Positions 1-7,066 of a stretch of DNA of 23,765 bases are shown piece after piece (the stretch's first letter is position 1; the number at the start of each line of letters is the position of its first letter). Source of the DNA: CAYQMF01 sp964418595 (GTDB lineage: Bacteria; Planctomycetota; UBA1135; UBA2386); contig CAYQMF010000113.1 of NCBI GenBank assembly GCA_964418595.1, forward strand, positions 1 through 23,765. Reading direction: 5' to 3'. The position numbers and the translations under genes were made by a program. The notes beneath the pieces are model-generated. The model saw only the letters and a list, made by a program, of their open reading frames with translations. It made no database searches and had not been told where the DNA came from.

Positions 1-680
1 CGCTGGGCGAGGCCCTCGGCGATGGCAGTCTTGCCCACGCCAGGCTCGCCGATGAGGACGGGGTTGTTCGTGGTCTTGCGCGACAGGATGCGGATGACGC
101 GCCGGATTTCCTCGTCGCGGCCGATGACCGGATCGAGCTTGCCCTTGCGCGCCGCGTCCACGAGATCGATGCCGAAGCGCGTGAGCGCCTCGTAGGTCGC
201 CTCCGGGGTGGCGCTGGTCACGCGCTGGTTTCCGCGCACCTCCTTGAGCGCGTTGAGGAAGCGCGACTCGTCGACGCCGAAGCGCTGAAGCTGGGCGCCC
301 GACGGCGTGTTCTTGCCCTCGCCGAGGATCGCCATCAGCAGGTGCTCGACGGAGACGTAGTCGTCGCGCATCTGCTTGGCGCGCTTCTCGGCGTCGACGA
401 GCACCTTCGACAGGCGCGGGGTGAGATGGATCTTGCCCGCCTCGAAGCCGGGGCCCGACACGCGCGGCACCTTCTGCAGCTCCGTGCGCACGGCTTGCGT
501 GAGCGTGTCGGCCGGCACGTCCATCCGCTTCAGCAGGCGCGGGACGAGCCCGTCCTCCTGCTCGATGAGCGCGACGAGGGTGTGCTCGACATCGACAGCC
601 TGGTGGCCGAGTTCGACCGCGAGGCCCTGCGCGGCGGCGAGGGCTTCCTGGGACTTCTGGGTGAAGCGGTTCAGATCCAT
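1..680 (-). CDS. clpB: ATP-dependent disaggregase ClpB, N-terminal part (cut by window edge)
   Basis: ClpB is the cytosolic AAA+ chaperone that pulls proteins out of aggregates with DnaK/DnaJ. About 226 residues are visible of a family usually near 860. The protein opens MDLNRFTQKSQEALAAAQ, the typical Clp N-domain start, with the two N-domain repeats over roughly residues 1-145 (VEHTLVALIEQEDG and VEHLLMAILGEG). These are followed by the linker to AAA1 (KLDPVIGRDEEIRRVIRIL). Walker A, GEPGVGKT, is at about residues 211-218, and the reading is cut just after AIAEGLAQ. The ATG at 678-680 is preceded by GGAG seven bases away, one of the few good ribosome sites here. It is divergent from the ATPase gene starting at 899. 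I saw no CIRCE element upstream. The identification is secure; the rest of the gene lies outside the window. Confidence 0.96.
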   Translation of the reverse strand, partial: MDLNRFTQKSQEALAAAQGLAVELGHQAVDVEHTLVALIEQEDGLVPRLLKRMDVPADTLTQAVRTELQKVPRVSGPGFEAGKIHLTPRLSKVLVDAEKRAKQMRDDYVSVEHLLMAILGEGKNTPSGAQLQRFGVDESRFLNALKEVRGNQRVTSATPEATYEALTRFGIDLVDAARKGKLDPVIGRDEEIRRVIRILSRKTTNNPVLIGEPGVGKTAIAEGLAQ

Positions 681-852
681 GGGCTTTCTCCGGCGGAGAC
701 AGAGCACATCGCGTGCCGTGGTCGCAACGCGCCAGTGGCAGCGGGGTTTACGGCGGTGGCGAGGCGATGGGGGGCCGGCGATGCGCCAGATTGGCAGCCC
801 TCCGCCCCGGTGCGAACCGACGCCTGACAACGCCAGCGGCGAGTTCCAGCCG

Positions 853-898
853 TGAAATCTTGTAGGTCGTCCGCACGATTTCCTGGTATTCTCCCCCC
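853..898 (+). promoter_or_regulatory. Conserved inverted-repeat leader of the first DUF4143 ATPase gene
   Basis: TGAAATC (853-859) and GATTTC (877-882) form an inverted repeat. The C of the proximal TTTC ends exactly 16 bases before the ATG at 899. Reading on, TTTCCTGGTATTCTCCCC leads to the start codon. The same element with the same spacing precedes the paralogue at 4629: 11 of the last 16 bases are identical, and the TGAAA-to-TTTC span is 30 bp in both. TGGTATTCT resembles an extended -10 box placed so that transcription would start at or next to the ATG, which would be leaderless; that part is inference. It could be an autoregulatory operator or a conserved promoter. Confidence 0.5.
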
Positions 899-2059
899 AT
901 GTTGGAGCGGGCGAGTCATGGCCGCGCCGCAGAAGCGCTGCTTCGTGAGTTCCCGGTCGTCGCCGTGCTCGGAGCCCGGCAGGTCGGCAAGACCACCCTC
1001 GCGCGCAGCATCGCGTCCGCGCGCGAAGGCGACGTCACCTTCCTGGATCTCGAGGACCCCACCGACCGCGATCGCCTCGCGGACCCCAAGGCTGCCCTCG
1101 AGCGCCTGCGCGGCCTCGTGGTCCTCGACGAGGTCCAGCGCGCACCCGACCTCTTCCCCGTGTTGCGCGTCCTTGCCGATCGCAGGCCGCTCCCCGCCCG
1201 CTTCCTCATCCTCGGGAGCGCGTCGCCGGCGCTGCTTCGGCAGGCGAGCGAGTCGCTCGCCGGCCGGATCGGGTTCCACCACCTGACGCCGTTCGACCTG
1301 GAGGAGACCGGGCCCGCGACCTGGCGCCGGCTGTGGCTGCGGGGCGGGTTCCCACCCGCGTTCCTCGCCGCCGACGACGAGGCCAGCCATCGGTGGCGGC
1401 AGGCGTTCACGCGCACGTACCTCGAGCGCGACCTCGCCGAACTCGGCATCCGGGTGCCGAGCGGCACGATCCGCCGCTTCTGGACCATGGTCGCGCACTA
1501 CCACGGCCAGGTCTGGAACGGCGCCGAGCTGGCGCGAGCGTTCGGCGTCAGCCAGCACACCGTGCGCCACTACCTCGACATCCTCTGCCACACCTTCATG
1601 GCGTTCCGCCTGCAGCCATGGCTCGAGAACCTCGCCAAGCGCGAAGTCCGCACGCCGAAGGTCTATCTCGGCGACAGCGGCCTGCTGCACTTCCTGCTGG
1701 GCCTGCGCACGGAGACCGATCTGCTGGGCCACCCCAAGGTCGGGGCGTCGTTCGAGGGCTTCGCGATCCAACAGGTCGTACGGGCACTGTCGGCGGAGCC
1801 GGAAGAGTGTTTCTTCTGGGGTGTCCACACCGGCGCGGAGCTGGACCTGCTCGTCGTGCGCGGCCGCGAGCGGCTGGGCTTCGAGGTGAAGCACACGTCG
1901 AGCCCACGGCTCACCCCTTCGATGCGCTCCGCGCTCGAAGCCTTGCAGCTGCGCCGGCTCGACGTCGTGGTGCCGGGCAGTGAGGTGTACCTCCTGGCCG
2001 AGAACGTGCGCGTGGTGGGGATCGAGGCGCTTCTCGACGCAGTCCGGTCGGGAGGCTGA
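899..2059 (+). CDS. AAA ATPase with DUF4143 (AAA_14/DUF4143 family), copy 1
   Basis: The 386-residue protein has the standard family layout. An N-terminal P-loop NTPase domain carries Walker A GARQVGKTT (about residues 25-33) and Walker B LRGLVVLDEVQ (about 70-80), with the sensor-like segment ILGSASPALLRQ. A winged-helix region follows in the middle (NGAELARAFGVSQHTVRHYL). The C-terminal DUF4143 part contains GAELDLLVVRGRERLGFEVK, which has the spacing of a PD-(D/E)XK nuclease-like fold. The family is very widespread and its cellular role is largely unknown; DNA binding or toxin-antitoxin-like roles have been proposed. Members are usually stand-alone genes. The ATG at 899 is supported by the leader it shares with the paralogue at 3457-4629, to which it is closely similar throughout. 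Confidence 0.93.
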   Translation: MLERASHGRAAEALLREFPVVAVLGARQVGKTTLARSIASAREGDVTFLDLEDPTDRDRLADPKAALERLRGLVVLDEVQRAPDLFPVLRVLADRRPLPARFLILGSASPALLRQASESLAGRIGFHHLTPFDLEETGPATWRRLWLRGGFPPAFLAADDEASHRWRQAFTRTYLERDLAELGIRVPSGTIRRFWTMVAHYHGQVWNGAELARAFGVSQHTVRHYLDILCHTFMAFRLQPWLENLAKREVRTPKVYLGDSGLLHFLLGLRTETDLLGHPKVGASFEGFAIQQVVRALSAEPEECFFWGVHTGAELDLLVVRGRERLGFEVKHTSSPRLTPSMRSALEALQLRRLDVVVPGSEVYLLAENVRVVGIEALLDAVRSGG

Positions 2060-2093
2060 CGCGGCGTTGCGTCGCCGCCAATGCTCCCGCGGC

Positions 2094-2426
2094 ATGAGTC
2101 AGGCCCTCGGCGCAGCGGCGACTGTCGTGGTTCTCGTGGGGCTCGCCGAGGTGTGGATGCTCCGCAGCGTCGTGTTCGCGCCCACGACCAACCCGATCGT
2201 GCTCGCGGTCACGGGGCAAGCCGTCTACACCGCGGCCAACGGCGACGAACTGCACGCGACCCTCCGCGGTGAACTCGACACGCTCACCGGCGCGATCGCC
2301 GTCACCGTGACCTACGTCGGCGGCACCGGTCGCTTCGCGACTGCCAGCGGCTCGGCGGCGTTGGCCGGCCAGATGCTCGGCGGCGGCGCGGTCTCGATCC
2401 CCGTCGCAGGCGGGATCCGCTTCTAG
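2094..2426 (+). CDS. Short secreted-type protein with GGTGRF motif, possibly truncated
   Basis: An open frame of 110 codons starts at ATG 2094, 34 bases after the ATPase gene. The start MSQALGAAATVVVLVGLAEV is hydrophobic and could be a weak signal sequence. The rest contains YTAANGDELHATLRG and YVGGTGRFATASGSAAL, phrases I associate with small secreted bacterial beta-rich proteins of unknown function. In those proteins an extra strand-rich stretch normally lies ahead of the TAANGD segment. Its absence here suggests a 5' truncation or a fusion of a new start to an old C-terminal half. It is convergent with the SEC-C gene, with 18 bp between stops. Expression and function are unknown. A longer frame opens upstream inside the ATPase gene, but that part is an out-of-frame shadow. 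Confidence 0.45.
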   Translation: MSQALGAAATVVVLVGLAEVWMLRSVVFAPTTNPIVLAVTGQAVYTAANGDELHATLRGELDTLTGAIAVTVTYVGGTGRFATASGSAALAGQMLGGGAVSIPVAGGIRF

Positions 2427-2444
2427 CGCGGTAGGGGCCGCGAC

Positions 2445-3419
2445 TCAGACTCCTTCCATCCCGATCACGCGCCCCTCGCAGCACTTCTTGAACTTCCGTC
2501 CAGAGCCGCACGGACACGGATCGTTGCGCCCCACCTTCGCCCGCGCCACGGACCGGAAGACCGGCGGTCGGAAGGTCTTCATGCGCGATCCGCGTTCGAA
2601 CAGCGCCTGCCGCAGGTCCGGACTGCGGGCCCGCAGACGGGCCCAGAACCGACGCACGTCGGTCTCCGTGAGACCGTGCGTCTGGACGTCGACCGGCTCC
2701 AAGGATGGCAGGTCGATGCGCAGGGCCGCGCGCGGCGGATCACCGGGGCCGTCGTAGTCCTCGCGCTCGAACCACACCTGCACGCTCCCGCAAGGGCAGT
2801 CCGGGTCGGGGCAATACGCCTCCTCCACGCGGTAGCGCGCGCCGCCGTCGGCGACGACATCCCACCGGTCTTCCGGAAAGGCCGCGCTGCGCTCGATGAG
2901 CAGCCCCGGCCGCCACGCGCGCCAGTAGTCGGCCGGCAGCGCCGGCAGCGTCCGATTGCACGCCGCGAGCCAACGCTCGTGCAGGCGATCGAGCAGCTCG
3001 CGGTCCGCCTCTGCCGCGATCCAGGCAGCGACCTCCGCCGATCCGGTAGGGCTGTCCGAAGGTGCCGCCGCCTCGCCGGTGGCGAAGTCGACCATCACGG
3101 TGGCGCGTTCGGGCAGGAGCGTGTGGGCGCGCTCCGCGGCCGAGAGCAGGTCCGCACGGCGCTCTACTTCGATGTCACTCGCCGTCGCTTCCACTCGCTC
3201 CGCGCGGCCGTCGATTCGCACGCCTTGCAGCATCACCTCAGTGCAGTCGCAGTCCGGCTCCGTGCATGCGAACGGACGGCATGCGAAGCCCTCGCGGCCG
3301 CGGCCGTCCGCCGCATCGCGCCAGAAGATCCAGAGGTCGGGGTGGTCGATCTGGCGGCGTGCGCCGGGACGAGTGAGGACGGGAGGCACGCCTGGCAGGA
3401 TCCATGCCCCTGCGAGCAA
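2445..3419 (-). CDS. SEC-C motif protein with two extra Cys-rich zinc-type motifs
   Basis: The protein is about 324 residues if it starts at TTG 3419; a GTG at 3387-3389 would give 314. The C-terminus carries a textbook SEC-C motif, VGRNDPCPCGSGRKFKKCC, a zinc-binding module best known from the SecA tail. Two further related clusters are seen: CTEPDCDCTEV at about residues 52-62 and CPDPDCPCGSVQVWF at about 212-226. Each is followed by a similar strand-like stretch, so the body looks like an internal duplication. The motif suggests binding of zinc and perhaps of ribosome, SecB or a protein partner, but no enzyme fold is recognisable. It lies between the two ATPase paralogues; its upstream neighbour on the same strand ends 37 bp away. 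The start codon is uncertain. Confidence 0.8.
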   Translation of the reverse strand: MLAGAWILPGVPPVLTRPGARRQIDHPDLWIFWRDAADGRGREGFACRPFACTEPDCDCTEVMLQGVRIDGRAERVEATASDIEVERRADLLSAAERAHTLLPERATVMVDFATGEAAAPSDSPTGSAEVAAWIAAEADRELLDRLHERWLAACNRTLPALPADYWRAWRPGLLIERSAAFPEDRWDVVADGGARYRVEEAYCPDPDCPCGSVQVWFEREDYDGPGDPPRAALRIDLPSLEPVDVQTHGLTETDVRRFWARLRARSPDLRQALFERGSRMKTFRPPVFRSVARAKVGRNDPCPCGSGRKFKKCCEGRVIGMEGV

Positions 3420-3456
3420 TGCAAGGGGACGCGGCCATGCTCCGCCAACACCACCG

Positions 3457-4629
3457 TCACCGCAACGGCTCGACCTCGCCCAGAAGATGCCTCGCGGCGA
3501 CCGCGCGGACCCGCTCCGCCATCGGCCAACTCTCCTTGCCGGCGTGCACGACTGTGAGCGAATCGAGCCTCAGGTCGGCGAGCGCGATGCGCATCGACGG
3601 CGTCAGTTCCGGTGCCTCGCGTCGCTTGAACTCGAAGCCGAACCGCCGCCGCCCGCGCACGACCAGCAGGTCTAGTTCGGCACCCTGATGCGTGGCCCAG
3701 AAGAAGCACTCGTCGGGACGCGCGCCAAGGCGTCGGACCGTCTGCGCGAGCAGGAAGCCCTCCCAGGACGCGCCCACCTTGGGGTGGGCGAGCAGCTCGT
3801 CGAGGGTGCCGATGCCGAGCAGGGCGTGCAGGAGGCCGCTGTCGGCGATGTAGAGCTTGGGCGCCTTCACCTGCCGCTTCGCCAAGTTCTCGTGCCAGGG
3901 GAGCAGCGCGCGCACGACGAACGTGGCCTGTAGCAGGTCGAGGTAGCGACGCACGGTGGTGTCGCTGACGCCGAGCGATCGACCGAGCTCGGACGCGTTG
4001 AGGAACTGACCGTGCCAGTGCGCGAGCATGCGCCAGAACCGGCCGAGCGCCGCAGCCGGCAGCGTGGCGCCGAGCGCGGGGATGTCGCGCTCGATGAACG
4101 TGCGCGCGAAGTCGGTGCGCCATCGCAGACTGAGTTCGTCGTCGCCAGCCAGGTACGACGCGGGAAACCCACCGCGCAGCCACAGGCGGTCGAGCTGGAA
4201 GCCGCGCTGACGGTGCACTTCGTCGAGGTCGAAGCCCTCGAGTTCATGGATCGCCAGCCGTCCCGCGAGCGACTCCGAGGATTGACGCAACAAGTCGGGC
4301 GACGCGCTGCCGAGGAGGAGGAAGCGCGCCGGGGTCCTCGGTCGATCGGCCAGAACGCGCAGCAGGCGGAAGACCTCCGGCAGGTGCTGCACCTCGTCGA
4401 GCACGACCAGGCCGCGCAAGTCGCGCAGCACGAGGCCGGGGTCGCGCAGCCGTTGCCGGTCGACGTCGTCCTCCAGGTCGAAGAACGTCTTGGTGCCACG
4501 CCAGTTGGCCAGCACCTGCCGGGCCAGCGTGGTCTTTCCCACCTGCCGGCACCCCAGGATGCAGACCGCCGGCGAGCGCCGCAGCAGGGCGCGAATGGCC
4601 TGGACATGGCGCGAGCGACGGACGCGCAT
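3457..4629 (-). CDS. AAA ATPase with DUF4143 (AAA_14/DUF4143 family), copy 2
   Basis: This 390-residue paralogue of the gene at 899-2059 lies in inverted orientation. Walker A is GCRQVGKTT (about residues 26-34) and Walker B is LRGLVVLDEVQ. The winged-helix segment NASELGRSLGVSDTTVRRYL and the C-terminal GAELDLLVVRGRRRFGFEFK keep every motif of copy 1. Long identical phrases such as SESLAGR, WLRGGFPA and HPKVGAS show close kinship, while scattered substitutions throughout rule out a very recent duplication. The ATG at 4627-4629 is supported by the conserved upstream element. Both copies look intact. The function of the family is not established. Confidence 0.93.
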   Translation of the reverse strand: MRVRRSRHVQAIRALLRRSPAVCILGCRQVGKTTLARQVLANWRGTKTFFDLEDDVDRQRLRDPGLVLRDLRGLVVLDEVQHLPEVFRLLRVLADRPRTPARFLLLGSASPDLLRQSSESLAGRLAIHELEGFDLDEVHRQRGFQLDRLWLRGGFPASYLAGDDELSLRWRTDFARTFIERDIPALGATLPAAALGRFWRMLAHWHGQFLNASELGRSLGVSDTTVRRYLDLLQATFVVRALLPWHENLAKRQVKAPKLYIADSGLLHALLGIGTLDELLAHPKVGASWEGFLLAQTVRRLGARPDECFFWATHQGAELDLLVVRGRRRFGFEFKRREAPELTPSMRIALADLRLDSLTVVHAGKESWPMAERVRAVAARHLLGEVEPLR

Positions 4630-4689
4630 CGCGGGAGGCTACCATGAAAACTCGACACGTCACGTTGGATTTTCATGGCGTGTCGAGTG
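4630..4689 (-). promoter_or_regulatory. Interlocked inverted repeats upstream of the second DUF4143 ATPase gene
   Basis: Two inverted repeats are interleaved. ATGAAAA (4644-4650) pairs with TTTTCAT (4670-4676), and ACTCGACACG (4650-4659) pairs with CGTGTCGAGT (4680-4689). The order is A-B-A'-B', the topology of a pseudoknot in RNA or of two overlapping operators in DNA. Read toward the gene, TTTCATGGTAGCCTCCC runs into the ATG at 4629 with the same 16-base spacing as in copy 1. The A repeat is shared with copy 1; the longer B repeat is special to this copy. Confidence 0.5.
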
Positions 4690-4714
4690 CCGGGTCGCCC
4701 CCGCGCTCTCCCCG

Positions 4715-6892
4715 TCAGCCGCGCCCGGTCGCCCGCGCACCGCGGCTCGCCCGGCCCCCGTCCTTGGCCCCGCGACGCCGCTGCGCGTCGCGGCTCGGCG
4801 GTGCTACGTCGAAGACCTCCCCCGTCGCCGTGCGGCAGAGGATGCGCGCCTCTCCCTCGATCGTGACCGGCCGCTGCACCATGCCGCGCGCGCCCAGCTC
4901 CGCCACGACCTGCGGCGTGATCGCGACCCCGCGGTAGACCTTGGGGATGCGGAACGCGCAGTCCTCTCGCCAACGCGCGCAGCCATACGCCTCGCGACCC
5001 TCGATCACGTCCCCCTGGCAGCGCGGGCACTGGCCGAGCCCCGGCGGCACCGCGCGCGGCGAAAGCCCGCTCGCGATGAGCTGGGCGATGCGCGCGCCGA
5101 TCTCCTGCATGAACGAGCTGCGCGTGCGCTGGCCGCGCTCGATCTCGCCGAGCTTCCACTCCCACTCGCCGGTCATCTCCGGCGACTTGAGCAGCGGGTC
5201 CTGGATGATCGCGATGAGGTAGCGACCGAGGTCGGTGACGCGCAGCGCCTTCTTGTCGCGGCGGATGTAGGCGCGCTCCAGCAGCGTCTCGACGATCGCC
5301 GCCCGCGTCGCTGGCGTGCCGAGCCCGCGCCCGCGCATCGCCTCGCGGAGCTGCTCGTCGTCGACGAGCTTGCCCGACGTCTCCATCGCGGCGAGCAAGG
5401 TGTTCTCCGTGTACGGACGCGGCGGCTTGGTCTTGCCCTCGTGCAGCGCCGGCTGGTGCGGGCCCGACTCGCCCTCCTCGAACGCGGGCAGGACCTGCTG
5501 GTCGTCGTCGCCATCGTCGTCGCCGTCGTCCTTCTTCTTCCCCTTCGCCTTCCCCTTGGATTTGGCCGGCTCGCCCTGCGGTTCGAGCGCGCTCCACCCC
5601 GCGTCGACCACCACCACGCCGCGCGCGCGGAAGGGCACCTCCGCCGACACCGCGAGCACGGTCGTGACCTCCTGTTGCTTGTCGCCGAGGAACGCCTGCA
5701 CGAGGCGCGTGGCCACCGCGTCGAAGACCTGCGCGTGTTCGCCCGCGAGCCGCTCGACGCGGCCCGTGGGGATGATCGCGTGGTGGTCGGTGACCTTGCT
5801 GTCGTCGAAGACCCGCCGCGAGCGCGCCCGCGGCCCACGCTCGCCCTCCGGCGCCGCCGCCACGTACGCCGCGAGCATCGCCAACGCCTCGGGGTTCCAG
5901 GCGCGGAGCTGCCCCAGCGTCGTGCGCACCGCGTCGACCATGTCCGCCGACAGATGCCGGCTGTCGGTGCGCGGGTAGGTGATCAGCTTCTTCTCGTACA
6001 GCTCCTGCGCGACCTCGAGCGTGCGCGCCGCCGAGAGCCCGTGGCGCAGGTTCATGTCGCGCTGCAGTTGCGTCAGGTCGTAGAGCAGCGGCGACGGGTG
6101 TGCCTCGCGCCGCTTCTCGATGCGCGTGATCGTCAGCGGCTGCCCCTGCACCTGCTGCAGCAGCGCCTCCGCCGGCGGCCGCTCGCGGAAGCGCTCGCCG
6201 GCGAACCGGAAGAGCGCGCGCCGGTACCGCGTGCGCAGCTCCCAGAACGGGCGCGCGTCGAACGCGCGGATCTCGTCGTCGCGCTGCGCGATGAGCGCGA
6301 GCACCGGCGTCTGCACGCGGCCGAGACTCCACAGCACGCTGCCCCCGCCGTAGCGCACCGTGTAGGCGCGGGTGGCGTTGAGACCCACGATCCAGTCGGC
6401 CTCGCTGCGACTGCGCGCCGCGGCGTGCAGGTTCTCGTATTCGCGCCCGGACCGCCGCGCCGCGAACGCCGCCTCGATGGCAGCCTCCGTGAGCGAGCTG
6501 AGCCACAGGCGCGAGTGCGCCCGCTCCGCGCAGCCGGCGTATTCGAGGATGTAGCGGAAGATCAGCTCACCCTCGCGCCCCGCGTCGGTCGCGCACACCA
6601 GTTCGTCGGCGTCGCGGCAGAGCCCCGCCACGACGTCGAGCTGCTCCTTGGCGCCGCGGTTCGCCGTCGGCTTCAGCTCGAAGCGCGCCGGCACGAAGGG
6701 CAGGCGGTCGAGCGACCAGCGCTTGAGCGCCGGGTCGTACTCGTCGGGGGTCTTCAAGGTCGCGAGGTGCCCGATCGCCCAGGTGACACGCCAGCCGTTG
6801 CCTTCGAGGTACCCGTCGCGTCGTTGCTCGGCGCCCAGCACGCGCGCAAGGTCCCGTGCCACCGACGGCTTCTCGGCCACCACCACGTTCAT
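4715..6892 (-). CDS. topB: DNA topoisomerase III (type IA)
   Basis: The 725-residue type IA topoisomerase decatenates and relaxes DNA by a transient 5'-phosphotyrosine break. The TOPRIM domain starts at once (MNVVVAEKPSVARDLARVLG) and has the acidic motif as DAGREGELIFR. The catalytic tyrosine is Tyr306 in LITYPRTDSRHL. The central segment SLGRVQTPVLALI and the late GLGTPATRAAIVE are typical. The C-terminal zinc-binding topoisomerase repeat reads CPRCQGDVIEG...CARW...CAF, followed by a basic tail. One oddity is a Lys/Gly then Asp-rich linker at about residues 445-470 (KGKAKGKKKDD, then an acidic run), longer than in Escherichia coli TopB. The protein is also longer than the usual 650 residues. 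The ATG at 6892 begins at the conserved first residues. Confidence 0.95.
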   Translation of the reverse strand: MNVVVAEKPSVARDLARVLGAEQRRDGYLEGNGWRVTWAIGHLATLKTPDEYDPALKRWSLDRLPFVPARFELKPTANRGAKEQLDVVAGLCRDADELVCATDAGREGELIFRYILEYAGCAERAHSRLWLSSLTEAAIEAAFAARRSGREYENLHAAARSRSEADWIVGLNATRAYTVRYGGGSVLWSLGRVQTPVLALIAQRDDEIRAFDARPFWELRTRYRRALFRFAGERFRERPPAEALLQQVQGQPLTITRIEKRREAHPSPLLYDLTQLQRDMNLRHGLSAARTLEVAQELYEKKLITYPRTDSRHLSADMVDAVRTTLGQLRAWNPEALAMLAAYVAAAPEGERGPRARSRRVFDDSKVTDHHAIIPTGRVERLAGEHAQVFDAVATRLVQAFLGDKQQEVTTVLAVSAEVPFRARGVVVVDAGWSALEPQGEPAKSKGKAKGKKKDDGDDDGDDDQQVLPAFEEGESGPHQPALHEGKTKPPRPYTENTLLAAMETSGKLVDDEQLREAMRGRGLGTPATRAAIVETLLERAYIRRDKKALRVTDLGRYLIAIIQDPLLKSPEMTGEWEWKLGEIERGQRTRSSFMQEIGARIAQLIASGLSPRAVPPGLGQCPRCQGDVIEGREAYGCARWREDCAFRIPKVYRGVAITPQVVAELGARGMVQRPVTIEGEARILCRTATGEVFDVAPPSRDAQRRRGAKDGGRASRGARATGRG

Positions 6893-6947
6893 CGTGCTCG
6901 CACCCTAGCGGCAACGAGCGGCACGCGGTAGCAAGGAAGCCAGCGCC

Positions 6948-6967
6948 CAGCGGCTGAACAGCCGCTG
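6948..6967. repeat. 9-bp near-perfect palindrome between topB and the protease gene
   Basis: CAGCGGCTG and CAGCCGCTG flank two A residues. The pair sits inside the 174-bp divergent region between topB (start 6892) and the secreted protease (start 7067). Its short spacer suits a dimeric regulator site as well as a hairpin. No promoter box in this region is convincing. Confidence 0.4.
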
Positions 6968-7066
6968 AGCGGCCGGCCACCTCGTCGCTCCCCGCGCTCT
7001 GGAGGCTCTTCTCCGCGCGCGTACGACACCGTAGGCTTCGCCGCCTCCTGCCAGATCTCAAACGCC

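Noticed and set aside
681..852. Possible heat-shock control site ahead of clpB
   Set aside because: No CIRCE inverted repeat and no convincing heat-shock promoter boxes could be found by eye.
899..4629. The inverted ATPase pair as ends of a composite transposon
   Set aside because: No transposase, terminal repeats or target duplications are seen; the genes are DUF4143 ATPases, each with its own leader.
4490..6931. Very long plus-strand open frame opposite topB
   Set aside because: It is an antisense shadow: the minus strand codes a complete topoisomerase III with all motifs, while this frame gives Arg/Ala/Leu-rich low-quality protein without any domain.
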